DNA from: an uncultured Desulfobacteraceae bacterium
Lineage (GTDB): Bacteria > Desulfobacterota > Desulfobacteria > Desulfobacterales > UBA5852
Direction: 5' to 3'
Assembly (NCBI GenBank): GCA_913060875.1
Contig: CAJXSL010000012.1
Span: 62,001-126,000 of the forward strand
DNA length: 64,000 nt
Shown piece after piece: positions 45,036 to 54,053 of this stretch (position 1 is its first letter; each line of letters opens with the position of its first letter). Position numbers and translations under genes: made by a program. The notes beneath the pieces were generated by a model, which saw only the letters and a program-made list of their open reading frames with translations, was not told where the DNA came from and made no database searches.

Positions 45036-45644
45036 ATGCCCCTTGGAAACGCCGAGCCTGAACCCGTTGCGCCCGACGATCAAGATGTGGTGCAAAGGGT
45101 CCTGGCTGGTGACGTCAATGCCTTTGCGCTTCTGATGGAGCGTTACCAGGAATACGTCCTGGCCATCATAAGGCGCCACGCGCCGCCAAACCAGGTGGAG
45201 GAACTGGCCCAGGAGGTTTTTATCAAGGCCTTTAAATCCCTGGGGGGATGGCGCCGAAGCGGCCGCTTCCGGTCCTGGCTGGCATCCATTGCCGTGCGCA
45301 CCTGCTATGATTTCTGGCGGAAACATTATCGCACCCGGGAAGTTCCCCTGAGCGCGCTTTCGGAAGCCCACCGCGAATGGCTGGACAGAGCCTTGACGGA
45401 CGCCTCGGAAACATCCTGGCAGGACATCGCCCGGCAGCAGGAAGCCCGGGAGATTCTCGATTGGGCCCTGGATCAGTTGTCCGCCGCCGACCGCATGGTT
45501 CTGGAACTGGTCTATCTCGAAGAGCGACCGGTGAAAGAGGCGGCGCGCCTTCTGGGGTGGACGGTGTCCAATGTCAAGGTTCGCAGTTTCCGGGCCCGGC
45601 GGAAAATCAATCAACTCCTTTTGCAAGAGGGGAGGCATTCATGA
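45036..45644 (+). CDS. ECF RNA polymerase sigma factor
   Basis: This is a sigma-70-family factor of about 202 residues with region 2 (Y-Q-E-Y-V-L, E-E-L-A-Q-E-V-F-I-K-A-F-K-S-L, S-W-L-A-S-I-A-V-R-T-C-Y-D) and region 4 (L-D-Q-L-S-A-A-D-R-M-V-L-E-L-V-Y-L-E, V-S-N-V-K-V-R-S-F-R-A-R). It lacks regions 1 and 3, as ECF factors do. The start could be the ATG at 45036 or a TTG at 45030. Its ATGA stop overlaps the next gene, a probable anti-sigma factor; the pair probably controls an envelope or metal stress response. Confidence 0.93.
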   Translation: MPLGNAEPEPVAPDDQDVVQRVLAGDVNAFALLMERYQEYVLAIIRRHAPPNQVEELAQEVFIKAFKSLGGWRRSGRFRSWLASIAVRTCYDFWRKHYRTREVPLSALSEAHREWLDRALTDASETSWQDIARQQEAREILDWALDQLSAADRMVLELVYLEERPVKEAARLLGWTVSNVKVRSFRARRKINQLLLQEGRHS

Positions 45645-45964
45645 CATCAACGCCCCAACAGTCGGAAAGGTTACGCAACCTGCTGCAGGAAACCCATCAT
45701 GCACGTGAAAACCTGCCTGGAGACACCCTGTGGGCCCGGCAGACCATGCGGCAAATACGTCATTTGGCGGTTTCCGGCCGCACCAGATCCGCGGCCGATT
45801 TTCTGGAACCTTATTTTTGGCGATGGTTCACGGCCGGCGGAGTGGCCACCGCTGTCATGGCGTTGCTGCTGCTCAATTTCCAATTTGTACCGGATGCCGA
45901 CCTTTGGTCTTTCCTGGTATACGAAAACGAAACCATCAACATGTTTCAGGCATTGCTGTATTGA
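45641..45964 (+). CDS. Probable anti-sigma factor (single-pass membrane protein)
   Basis: This 107-residue protein has a cytoplasmic N-terminal part (about 70 residues) and one transmembrane segment (about 68-88, T-A-G-G-V-A-T-A-V-M-A-L-L-L-L-N-F). Its ATG overlaps the sigma-factor stop. Context and topology point to an anti-sigma factor; no zinc-binding H-x3-C-x2-C motif is visible, so the family is not one of the classical ZAS proteins. Confidence 0.75.
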   Translation: MTSTPQQSERLRNLLQETHHARENLPGDTLWARQTMRQIRHLAVSGRTRSAADFLEPYFWRWFTAGGVATAVMALLLLNFQFVPDADLWSFLVYENETINMFQALLY

Positions 45965-45973
45965 GGTGGCATC

Positions 45974-46423
45974 ATGAAAAAAACGAAAATCATTGCCGGT
46001 CTTATCATGATTTTTATTCTGGGCGCACTCTCGGGAGCGCTGGGCACCGGCGTTGTGCTGAAGCGTCATCACCCCTTTTTCAGCGGTAAACCGGAGGGGC
46101 GCAAAGCCTTCATCCTCAAACGGTTGACCCGGGAACTGGATCTCAGTGCGGAGCAGCGGGTCCGGGTTGCGGCGATCATTGACCGGGTCCAGTCTGAAAC
46201 ATTCACGCAACTGAGGGAAGGGCGGCGTTTGATGCGACAGAAACTGGAAAGTGGATTTGCCGAAATCAGGAAGGAGCTTACCCCGGACCAGCAACGCCGC
46301 TTTGACGAAATGAAGGCGGAGCAGGAACGCCGCCGCAAAGAACGCGACAGGCGTTTCCACGGCCTCTGGCCTCCTCCGCCCCACCATGACCCTTTGATGC
46401 CGCCGCCCGAAGAGAGGCCCTGA
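45974..46423 (+). CDS. Membrane-anchored Spy/CnrX-like periplasmic protein
   Basis: This 149-residue protein has one N-terminal transmembrane helix and a periplasmic helical domain with L-D-L-S-A-E-Q-R-V-R-V and L-T-P-D-Q-Q-R-R-F-D-E-M, the two-repeat pattern of Spy/CpxP/CnrX-type sensors. It ends with a Pro/His-rich tail. It lies 9 nt after the anti-sigma gene and may act as its periplasmic sensor, as in the CnrYXH metal system; that link is inferred. Confidence 0.8.
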   Translation: MKKTKIIAGLIMIFILGALSGALGTGVVLKRHHPFFSGKPEGRKAFILKRLTRELDLSAEQRVRVAAIIDRVQSETFTQLREGRRLMRQKLESGFAEIRKELTPDQQRRFDEMKAEQERRRKERDRRFHGLWPPPPHHDPLMPPPEERP

Positions 46424-46428
46424 AAACG

Positions 46429-46866
46429 GTGTTCACCGGTCGCTATGCCCCGTGGATGTCCGCCAGACATCCACGGCTTCCAGCCGGCAGGATTGTGCTC
46501 ATTGACATTTATGGAATGCAGGAGGCCCTTGTCACCGGCGCCGGGCGCATCGCGGCCGACCATGGTTTGCCCTATATCCCTGTCGTGCACTGCTTCCTGT
46601 CGGATGGCCACAGCCGTGTGGATCTGACGGAAGGCAACCGCAACGGCAAAAACGGTCCCATCGACAAGTTTCTTTTCACCCGCCAGGTGCCGGCGGACAT
46701 TTCGGAAAAAGATGAATACCGCCTCTATCGCCAGACCCTTCAAACCCATGTCCTGACCTTTGACGACATGGCCGGCATCGATCTCAAAACCATATTGCGG
46801 GCCCGTGAAGCCGCCCTCGCCCTGCTCAAGACCAACATGCAGCGGCAACAGGCCCGGTTGGCGTAA
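46429..46866 (+). CDS. Hypothetical protein after the sigma module
   Basis: This frame is open from GTG at 46429 and has good coding character towards its end (Leu/Ala-rich helix L-K-T-I-L-R-A-R-E-A-A-L-A-L-L-K). The start is uncertain; GTG at 46495 and ATG at 46516 are alternatives. I recognise no family. A longer minus-strand ORF overlaps it but looks like shadow reading. Confidence 0.6.
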   Translation: MFTGRYAPWMSARHPRLPAGRIVLIDIYGMQEALVTGAGRIAADHGLPYIPVVHCFLSDGHSRVDLTEGNRNGKNGPIDKFLFTRQVPADISEKDEYRLYRQTLQTHVLTFDDMAGIDLKTILRAREAALALLKTNMQRQQARLA

Positions 46867-46938
46867 GAACACCGCCCAACGTCCCCCGCAGCCGGCCCCG
46901 CGCTGGCGATCTGCCCTTGATAGCGCCTGATGCCGGTG

Positions 46939-46956
46939 TGTCCATCCCGTTGGACA
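46939..46956. promoter_or_regulatory. Small inverted repeat upstream of cupin gene
   Basis: TGTCCA-N6-TGGACA is a perfect 6-bp inverted repeat in the 219-nt gap before the cupin gene. It may be an operator, but nothing else supports that. Confidence 0.3.
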
Positions 46957-47085
46957 GGCGTCTGCCTGGATCCCACCCATCCTTCCGCAACCATTCGTCC
47001 TATAAAGCCAGAGGTGCCTTGCCAAACCATCGCCAAGTGGATTAATCATGATGGGGTAACGCGGACATGCGAAAGGAGTATAGGG

Positions 47086-47409
47086 ATGTTTGCCCACAAG
47101 ATTACGGATGGCTACAAAGCCGTGATGGACAAGGTCCGGATGAAAACCCTGGTGCATGGCGACAAGACGCTGATGGTGGAATTTCGTTTGGATAAAGGCG
47201 CTGATCTGCCGGTCCACGACCATCCCCACGAGCAAACGGGCTATTTGGTTGCCGGCCGGATCACCCTCACCATCGATGGCCGCGATCACGATGTTCGCCC
47301 CGGTGGCAGTTGGTGCATTCCCGGAGGAATTTCACATGCGGCGGTGGCCCACGAGGATTCCGTGGCGTTGGAAGTTTTTGCCCCGGTGCGGGAAGATTAC
47401 CTGCCCTGA
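47086..47409 (+). CDS. Cupin domain protein
   Basis: This 107-residue protein is a single cupin. Motif 1 is V-H-D-H-P-H-E-Q-T-G-Y-L-V-A-G and motif 2 G-G-S-W-C-I-P-G-G-I-S-H, so a metal-binding His2-Glu-His arrangement is likely. It may be a sugar-binding protein or a small oxygenase/isomerase. GAAAGGAG precedes the ATG at 47086; the frame runs further up without a site. Confidence 0.88.
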   Translation: MFAHKITDGYKAVMDKVRMKTLVHGDKTLMVEFRLDKGADLPVHDHPHEQTGYLVAGRITLTIDGRDHDVRPGGSWCIPGGISHAAVAHEDSVALEVFAPVREDYLP

Positions 47410-47550
47410 CCGCCTGTGTCGGACGGAGGCTTTGACGCCGTCACCATTTTTTTAAATTCCCAGCGGACATCGCCAGGGGTGTTATGATTGGCGATGACGG
47501 CGTCGGGTGGTGGACCCATACGACACCCATGAAAGCAGAAGGGGGACAAC

Positions 47551-48462
47551 ATGATTACGCTTTTGGCATGCCCTCAGATGGCGGTTCTGGCCGAACGCAT
47601 TGCCGCCGGCCGCGCGGACATTCATTTGGGCTATATCCGGTGGGACACCTTTGATGACGGCTACCCGAATATCCTCATCGACAATATCGAGGCCATCCGC
47701 AACCATGATGTGGGCTTTTTGGCCTCTTTCGACACGCCGGGCGATATTTTTCCCCAATTGTCGGCCATATACGAAATTCCGCGCTATTCCGTGAAATCGT
47801 TCAAGATCGTTTTACCCTATTACCCTACCGGAACCATGGAGCGGGTGGACCGCGACGGCCAGATCGCCACGGCGGCAACTTTGGCAAAAATGGTGTCGAA
47901 CGTCCCCATGACCCTCGCGGGTCCGGCTCAGATTATCATTTTCGATATTCATGCCCTGCAGGAGCGCTTTTATTTTTCGGATCAGGTGATTCCAAGGCTT
48001 GAATCCGGTGTTCCGCTTCTGCGGGAAAAGCTGCATAGACTGGAGCAGCCGGCCGTGGCTTTTCCGGATGAAGGTGCTTTAAAACGTTTTGGCAAGTGGT
48101 TCGAAGAATTCCCCCTCATTGTCTGCCACAAGGTGCGCGAAGGCCGCAAACGCCGGGTGACGGTGCGCGAGGGGCATGCCCGGGAGCGTCACGTGGTGGT
48201 TGTGGACGATTTGGCCATGAGCGGTGGTACCCTGCTCGAATGCCGCCGTGCATTGCGGGACAACGGGGCCCGGGCGGTCAGTGCTTATGTGACCCACGGG
48301 GTTTTCCCCCAGGAAGCCTGGCGGCGTTTTCTGGATGCCGGATTCGATCATTTCTGGGTGACGGATTCCGTGCCGCGGCAGGCGGCCCAATTAGAAGGGC
48401 AGGCTCCCTTTGAAGTCTTGTCTCTCGAAGGGACGATTGCCAGTCTGCTGGCGGGCCCATGA
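47551..48462 (+). CDS. Ribose-phosphate pyrophosphokinase homologue, plant class II type
   Basis: This 303-residue protein has two Rossmann-like halves and the PRPP-binding loop V-V-V-V-D-D-L-A-M-S-G-G-T. The sequence P-T-G-T-M-E-R-V, D-I-H-A-L-Q-E-R-F-Y-F and A-Y-V-T-H-G-V-F-P closely resembles, from memory, plant phosphate-independent PRPP synthetases (PRS3/PRS4) rather than the bacterial Prs, which has R-Q-D-K in the ATP loop and H-x-Q-I-Q-G-F-F. It would make phosphoribosyl pyrophosphate from ribose-5-phosphate and ATP, or have a related role. A canonical prs is expected elsewhere. GGGGGAC precedes the ATG. Confidence 0.85.
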   Translation: MITLLACPQMAVLAERIAAGRADIHLGYIRWDTFDDGYPNILIDNIEAIRNHDVGFLASFDTPGDIFPQLSAIYEIPRYSVKSFKIVLPYYPTGTMERVDRDGQIATAATLAKMVSNVPMTLAGPAQIIIFDIHALQERFYFSDQVIPRLESGVPLLREKLHRLEQPAVAFPDEGALKRFGKWFEEFPLIVCHKVREGRKRRVTVREGHARERHVVVVDDLAMSGGTLLECRRALRDNGARAVSAYVTHGVFPQEAWRRFLDAGFDHFWVTDSVPRQAAQLEGQAPFEVLSLEGTIASLLAGP

Positions 48463-48633
48463 CACCCAGCGGAGCTGAGTTTTTATGGTGGTGGGGGCAT
48501 CATTGCCCGGTCATGGGTCGCCACCGCAGATCACGTGCTGCCGCGGCCCAACCAAAGGTTTTGACCGAACCCAGAATTGCGATGGGGCGTAAGTCAATTG
48601 CGTTCCCTGCATGGCGTATGTGAGGACATGGTG

Positions 48634-51237
48634 ATGCCAATGATGTCATCCCTGAGAAACCTGCTGGACCGCTTCCTCCAGGGGAGTTGCGATCATTACA
48701 GCTGGCATCTGCCGGCGCCTCTGGGCCCTGGCGGACGATTGATGATGAAACTGCTCTTTGCGCATGTTTCCATCGAGGAAGATCAACTGGATCTCATTCG
48801 CAAACTGCCGGACAACGCAGCGATCGTATATGTCACCAAACACAAAAGTCGGCTGGAGCGGCTGTTTTTTCATTACTACACGAACCGTCACGGCTTGCCG
48901 TGTCCGGAAATCGGTTTTTACTATCGCAGCTATCTCGGGCAGCCTTTGGTACGCCTGCTGCGTATCATAGCGGCGCATCTGGTTTATTTCCGGCGCCACG
49001 TCAAAAGCCCCGATCCGTTTGCCGGCGGCTACATTGCCCGCCAGATGGCCGCCGGGCAACCGGTCATGCTTTCGCTGGTGGAATCCAACGAGTTCTACCG
49101 GCGTTATGTCCGATCCCAGACGGATCCGCTGCGATTTCTGGTGGAACTGGAAAAGAATATCGGGCGTCCCATATGGCTGGTTCCGCAATTGATTTTTTAT
49201 GGCACGCGACCGGTATCAGCGCTTTCCGCGCCCCTGGTGGGGTCGGATCCCCGGCCGAGCCTGGTGCGCAAATTATGGAAGCTCGTCTTTAATCCCGAAA
49301 AGATTTTGGTGGAAATATCCGAACCCATCAACCTCCAACGGTTTCTGATCAAAACCGGCCGCGAGGACAGATCGATAGATGCCCAGGCCATGGTGCTGCG
49401 GCATCGCCTGCTCAGCCAGATTACCCGGCACCGCCAGAGCATCACGGGGCCGATTCTCAAACCGGCCGAAGAGATCAAACAGCATCTCCTGACCAATGAA
49501 CGGCTGAGGGCGTTTATGACGTCATGGGCCCGTCGGCGGAAGATGTCGATTCCCAAGGTACAGCGCGAAGCCCTGGGTTATGTGGAGGAAATCGCCGCCA
49601 AACCCAATCCACTGGTGGTCAAGATGGGTATGGGAGCGGTGCGCTGGATGCTGGACAACATGTTCGAAGGCGTGGACTTCAACCAGGAAGGGTTCAATGC
49701 CGTGCGCAGGGCCTCACGCAACGGTCCCCTGATCCTGATTCCCTGCCATAAAAGCCATGTGGACTACCTGGTGATTTCTTACCTTATGCATCGGAACAAC
49801 CTGCCGTGCCCGCATACCTTTGCCGGTGCCAATCTGGCGTTTTGGCCCATGGGGCCCGTCTTTCGCCGCGTGGGCGCTTTTTTCGTGCGGCGCTCCTTCA
49901 GCGGGGCTATATTTTACGCCAAAGTATTTTCCGAATACATTCACATGCTTCTGGAACAAGGGTTCAATATCGAGGTGTTCATCGAGGGAACCCGCAGCCG
50001 CAACGGCAAGCTGTTGCTTCCCAAGCTGGGAATGCTCTCGATTCTCCTGACGGCTATCCAGAACCGGGCATGCCCCCATGTTACCTTTGTTCCGATCTAT
50101 ATCGGCTACGACCGGGTGCCTGAGGTCAATGCCTATCTCCAGGAAGTGGAAGGGGGGGCCAAGGAACCGGAGAGCTTTTGGCAGATGATTCGCGCCCGGA
50201 GGGTGCTGAAGAAGCGATTCGGCAAGATTTATATCAAGTTTTGCGATCCCATCGCTCTGCGGGACCTGGAAAACGCGTATGGTTCGCCGGTGCCGGACAT
50301 GCGTGCCAAGGACATCCGGATGCTTACCCGGGACCTCGGCGACCGAGTTTTGCGCGCCATCGATCGCCACACCGTGGTCACCCCCCAGGCGCTTGTGGCG
50401 GCCGCCGTCTTGAACAGCGCTCATAAAGTCATCAGCCGCGAACAAATTGACTTCAATATCGATACCTTTATGAGCTACATGGAAGCCATGAACGTATCGC
50501 GGGCGGAAACGCTGCTGGCGGACACGCCCCATGCCGTGTCCCATATCCTGAGCGGTCTGGTGCAGCAGAAAATACTGCGTCCCGTGACCAAAGGAGAGGA
50601 TATCAACGGCCGGGAGGCCCATTTCCACCTGAATGTGGGCAAACGATCAACCCTTGATTACTATAAGAACAGTGGCATCGGGCCCTTCGTGCCGGCGGCC
50701 ATGACCGCCCTGTCGATTCTGGCCCGGGATGCCTTTCAGTTTGCATCCAACGATATCCATAGCCACTTTTATTTTCTTCAGAACCTTTTCCAGAATGAGT
50801 TCGCTTCCGGCAATGGGGCTGAAATGGATGTCCGTATCCGCAAGACCATCAAAGCGTTTATCGCCGATGCCATTTTGGTACCGCATCCCAAACTGCCGGA
50901 CACCTACAATCTTACCTCGGAAGGATTCCGCAAGCTCAAATGCTTTGCCGGTTTTCTGGCACCGTTTCTGGAGTCCTATCTCGTGGCGCTCACATATTTC
51001 AGAGATACGGCCAATCCACCTGAAGACGGCGCCGCCCGGTTGAAACAGATCCTGCATTTAGGCGGAAAATTCTACAAGCGCCAGGAAGTCGTTCGCCAGG
51101 AAGGCGTTTCCAAGATCAATTACCTCAACGCGGTTGATTTGTACCTGAAAGGCGGTATTCGCAAGGGTGAAAACGGTATGACGCTGGCAACCACCATCGA
51201 AGCCATCCAAACCTATATGAAGCATCTGCCACTGTAA
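48634..51237 (+). CDS. PlsB-like glycerol-3-phosphate acyltransferase with two acyltransferase domains
   Basis: This protein of about 867 residues has a catalytic acyltransferase domain with H372-K-S-H-V-D377 (HX4D), F-I-E-G-T-R-S-R and V-P-I-Y-I-G-Y-D, matching PlsB. The N-terminal third (about 60-290) looks like a second acyltransferase domain whose motif reads H70-K-S-R-L-E75, so the catalytic Asp is Glu and it may be inactive or regulatory. PlsB transfers a fatty acyl chain to sn-glycerol-3-phosphate at the inner membrane. The start is chosen after GAGGA; alternatives are ATG 48628 and TTG 48577. C-terminal 300 residues are PlsB-like. Confidence 0.85.
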   Translation: MPMMSSLRNLLDRFLQGSCDHYSWHLPAPLGPGGRLMMKLLFAHVSIEEDQLDLIRKLPDNAAIVYVTKHKSRLERLFFHYYTNRHGLPCPEIGFYYRSYLGQPLVRLLRIIAAHLVYFRRHVKSPDPFAGGYIARQMAAGQPVMLSLVESNEFYRRYVRSQTDPLRFLVELEKNIGRPIWLVPQLIFYGTRPVSALSAPLVGSDPRPSLVRKLWKLVFNPEKILVEISEPINLQRFLIKTGREDRSIDAQAMVLRHRLLSQITRHRQSITGPILKPAEEIKQHLLTNERLRAFMTSWARRRKMSIPKVQREALGYVEEIAAKPNPLVVKMGMGAVRWMLDNMFEGVDFNQEGFNAVRRASRNGPLILIPCHKSHVDYLVISYLMHRNNLPCPHTFAGANLAFWPMGPVFRRVGAFFVRRSFSGAIFYAKVFSEYIHMLLEQGFNIEVFIEGTRSRNGKLLLPKLGMLSILLTAIQNRACPHVTFVPIYIGYDRVPEVNAYLQEVEGGAKEPESFWQMIRARRVLKKRFGKIYIKFCDPIALRDLENAYGSPVPDMRAKDIRMLTRDLGDRVLRAIDRHTVVTPQALVAAAVLNSAHKVISREQIDFNIDTFMSYMEAMNVSRAETLLADTPHAVSHILSGLVQQKILRPVTKGEDINGREAHFHLNVGKRSTLDYYKNSGIGPFVPAAMTALSILARDAFQFASNDIHSHFYFLQNLFQNEFASGNGAEMDVRIRKTIKAFIADAILVPHPKLPDTYNLTSEGFRKLKCFAGFLAPFLESYLVALTYFRDTANPPEDGAARLKQILHLGGKFYKRQEVVRQEGVSKINYLNAVDLYLKGGIRKGENGMTLATTIEAIQTYMKHLPL

Positions 51238-51450
51238 GCCCGCGGCCGGTTTTGCCAAGTCCGGGATCCTGTGTTAAAAGACTTGACGGCGGTTTCCCAT
51301 GGTTCCGACAGCTTAAACGACAATCGCGTCATCATTGGCCTTGGTGGTTTCCTGTGCATTTAGGTTGGCGATAACGGCGAGGATCGTTTGCCAGGTGGCA
51401 AACCGTCTGCAACCGGATATCCATACGCTTCCATACGATAGGATTAACCG

Positions 51451-52788
51451 ATGATGAGGGCATCTTCTCCTGCGCTATCCGATCCACCTTCGCCTGTCGA
51501 AATTCTTCAAAAGCTGATCCGCTTCGATACCACCAACCCGCCCGGTGATGAAAGGGCGTGTATCCTCTATATCCGGGATTTACTCCAATCTTTCGGTATC
51601 CAAACCCATATTCTGGCCAAAGAGGAGAACCGGGCCAATCTGGTGGCCCGGATTCCGGGGCGCGGCAAGGCCCCCACCTTGATGCTCTATGGCCATGTCG
51701 ATGTCGTTACAACCACCCATCAGGAATGGACTTACCCCCCGTTCGAAGGCAAGCTGGCCGATGGCTATGTATGGGGACGGGGCGCCCTGGATATGAAGGG
51801 CGGCCTTTCCATGATGCTGCACGCGGTTTTGGATGTCGTGGCCAAGGGTTGCCCGCCGGCCGGGGATATTTTGCTGGTGATTTTGAGCGACGAAGAAAGC
51901 GGTGGCCGCATGGGCGCCGGGTTTTTGGTGGACCAGTATCCCGAAACCTTCGACGGGGTCCGTTATGCCCTCGGTGAATTCGGGGGGCATACGAACTACA
52001 TCGGATCCCGGCGTTTTTATCCGATCCAAATTGCCGAAAAGCAATTGTGCTGGATGAAGGCAACCGTCCGCGGTCCGGGCGGGCACGGCGCCCGGCCCAT
52101 GCGCAATGGCGCCATGGCCCGGTTGGGAAAGATGCTGACGGCCCTTGACCGGCGGCGGTTGCCCCTTCATGTGACCCCTGTGGCCAGACAGATGGTGAAA
52201 ACCATGGCAGATAACCTGCCGGGACTGCGCGGGGTTGCCCTGCGTCAGTTGTGCAACCCCTGTTTAACCGATTTTTTGATGAAACTGATGGGGGAGAACG
52301 GGAAGACGCTCGAGCCGCTTTTTCACAACACCGTGAATGCCACAATCGTTCGCGGCGGCGAAAAGATCAATGTGGTTCCCAGTGAAATTATGGTGAATCT
52401 GGATGTCCGTCTTCTGCCGGGGTTCAAACCGGAAGATGCTATCAGGGAACTGCGGCGGATCATCGGGACGGATATCGTGTTGGAAGTGACCCGTTTTGAT
52501 CCCTGCCCTTCAAAGCCGGATATGAATATGTTTGCGTTTCTCGGCGATGTGATCCGGCAAATCGACCCTGACGGCGTGCCCGTCCCCCTCCTGATGCCCG
52601 CCGTAACGGATGCGCGCCATTTCGCCCGGCTGGGGATCCAGACCTACGGGTTTACACCGATGAAATTGCCGCCGGATTTCAATTATTTTGAGACCATACA
52701 CGGGGCGGACGAACGCATTCCCGTGTCCGCCCTGGCGTTTGGGGCGCGCGCTTTGCGGGAAGTCATTCTAGAGTACGCTGCTTGCTGA
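51451..52788 (+). CDS. M20 family metallopeptidase (ArgE/DapE type)
   Basis: This 445-residue enzyme has the zinc motifs L-Y-G-H-V-D-V-V, W-G-R-G-A-L-D-M-K-G-G and S-D-E-E-S-G-G with a dimerisation domain in the middle (about 195-330) and the final His region near T-I-H-G-A-D-E-R. Members remove acyl or amino-acid groups from peptides and amino-acid derivatives. Cytoplasmic. No signal peptide. Confidence 0.93.
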   Translation: MMRASSPALSDPPSPVEILQKLIRFDTTNPPGDERACILYIRDLLQSFGIQTHILAKEENRANLVARIPGRGKAPTLMLYGHVDVVTTTHQEWTYPPFEGKLADGYVWGRGALDMKGGLSMMLHAVLDVVAKGCPPAGDILLVILSDEESGGRMGAGFLVDQYPETFDGVRYALGEFGGHTNYIGSRRFYPIQIAEKQLCWMKATVRGPGGHGARPMRNGAMARLGKMLTALDRRRLPLHVTPVARQMVKTMADNLPGLRGVALRQLCNPCLTDFLMKLMGENGKTLEPLFHNTVNATIVRGGEKINVVPSEIMVNLDVRLLPGFKPEDAIRELRRIIGTDIVLEVTRFDPCPSKPDMNMFAFLGDVIRQIDPDGVPVPLLMPAVTDARHFARLGIQTYGFTPMKLPPDFNYFETIHGADERIPVSALAFGARALREVILEYAAC

Positions 52789-53120
52789 AGTAATTGGGAG
52801 GCGCGCCAAACGAACCCGGCGATTCTTCTTGGCATGGATGGCGCCACCCCGTACGGCTGTAACTGTCGATCCCCTGTTGTTTCCCTGTGCGGCGGAACCG
52901 CTGGCCATTCTGGTGTCAGCTCCACCTCGGACAAACGCGTTGGCTTGGTATGGCCCATTATGGGGCTGGGTCACAGGCCGGACCGTTGGTGGTGTTCTGC
53001 GTACCTGGCCCAGGGGTGATCAAAGTCCGTTTGCGCCGGCGGGGAAAGTCTGGCATAAATAGGGCCAATGCCTTTCAACCGCATCCCACCTTGGGATGCA
53101 AGCCCAATAAGGAACCATCC
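52789..53120. other. Gap before the enoyl-ACP reductase gene
   Basis: No gene is recognised in these 332 nt; the ORFs that extend through it lack start signals. The only clear structure is an inverted repeat at 53081-53099, just upstream of the enoyl-ACP reductase gene. Confidence 0.5.
53081..53099. promoter_or_regulatory. Inverted repeat 22 nt upstream of fabI
   Basis: GCATCCCA and TGGGATGC form a perfect 8-bp repeat with a 3-nt centre. A TATA-like CATAAAT lies at 53053-53060. The repeat could be a repressor operator or a leader hairpin that occludes the ribosome binding site. Confidence 0.4.
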
Positions 53121-54020
53121 ATGCTCCCCATTGATCTTCAAGGCCGCCGTGCCCTGGTGGCCGGCGTCGCCGATGATAAAGGCTATGGTTTCGCCATTGC
53201 CAAGGCGCTGGCCGAGGCGGGGGCTTCCGTATCCGTCGGCACTTGGCCGCCGACCTGGAATATTTTCGCCAAGCTTATGGAGCGCGGTAAACTGGACCGC
53301 TCACGTAAGATGCGCGACGGTCGTCTCCTTGAGTTTGAGCGCATCTATCCGCTGGATGCGGCTTTCGACACCCTTGACGATGTCCCGGAAGATATCCGCA
53401 CCAACAAACGTTATCAGAATGTCGGCGATTATACCATTTCAGGCCTGGTCTCCCGCTGGCGCCAGGATTTTGGCGAAGAATCCCTTGATATCGTTGTGCA
53501 CTCATTGGCCAACGGTCCCGAAGTACGAAATGCCCTGATCGACACGAGCCGCAGGGGGTACCTGGCGGCTGTCAGTGTCAGCGCCTATTCCCTGGTGGCC
53601 ATGGTGCGCCAGCTGGCACCGTTGATGGCCCCTGGCGGCGTTTTTATGGCCTTGTCCTATCTGGCCGGCCAGCGGGTCATCCCGGGATATGGGGGGGGGA
53701 TGAGTTCTGCCAAGGCAGCTTTGGAAAGCGATGTACGGGTTCTGGCCCATGAGGCCGGCCGTCGTTTCGGGTTGCGGATCAACTGCATCTCCGCCGGCCC
53801 CCTGGCCTCCCGGGCGGCTTCGGCCATTGGGGAAATCGATCGCATGGTGGATTATGTAGCTCGCAACACACCCCTGACCGCGTCGCTGCAATCGGATGAA
53901 GTCGGTCAGGCCGCGGCGTTTCTGTGCAGCCCGCTGGCCAGCGGAATTACCGGTACCGTGGTTTATGTGGACAAGGGGTACCATGCCATGGGAATGCCGG
54001 TGGACCAGGATTTGCTGTAA
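53121..54020 (+). CDS. fabI: Enoyl-ACP reductase, plant/FabI type
   Basis: This 299-residue NADH-dependent reductase catalyses the last step of fatty-acid elongation. It has G-V-A-D-D-K-G-Y-G-F-A-I near residue 13, a long insertion around 38-90 and Y190-x7-K198 (GYGGGMSSAK). The extra residue between Tyr and Lys, and the insertion, match chloroplast and apicomplexan reductases rather than E. coli FabI (Y-x6-K). The start is ATG at 53121 preceded by AAGGAA; the frame extends 78 codons further up without a site. Confidence 0.93.
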   Translation: MLPIDLQGRRALVAGVADDKGYGFAIAKALAEAGASVSVGTWPPTWNIFAKLMERGKLDRSRKMRDGRLLEFERIYPLDAAFDTLDDVPEDIRTNKRYQNVGDYTISGLVSRWRQDFGEESLDIVVHSLANGPEVRNALIDTSRRGYLAAVSVSAYSLVAMVRQLAPLMAPGGVFMALSYLAGQRVIPGYGGGMSSAKAALESDVRVLAHEAGRRFGLRINCISAGPLASRAASAIGEIDRMVDYVARNTPLTASLQSDEVGQAAAFLCSPLASGITGTVVYVDKGYHAMGMPVDQDLL

Positions 54021-54053
54021 TTTTTTGGTATTTAAGAAGGAGGAAAATCGGTT

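Noticed and set aside
46069-47289. Minus-strand ORF of 406 residues across 46429-46866
   Set aside because: Spans several plus-strand genes including the cupin and Spy-like genes; no motif, no ribosome binding site.
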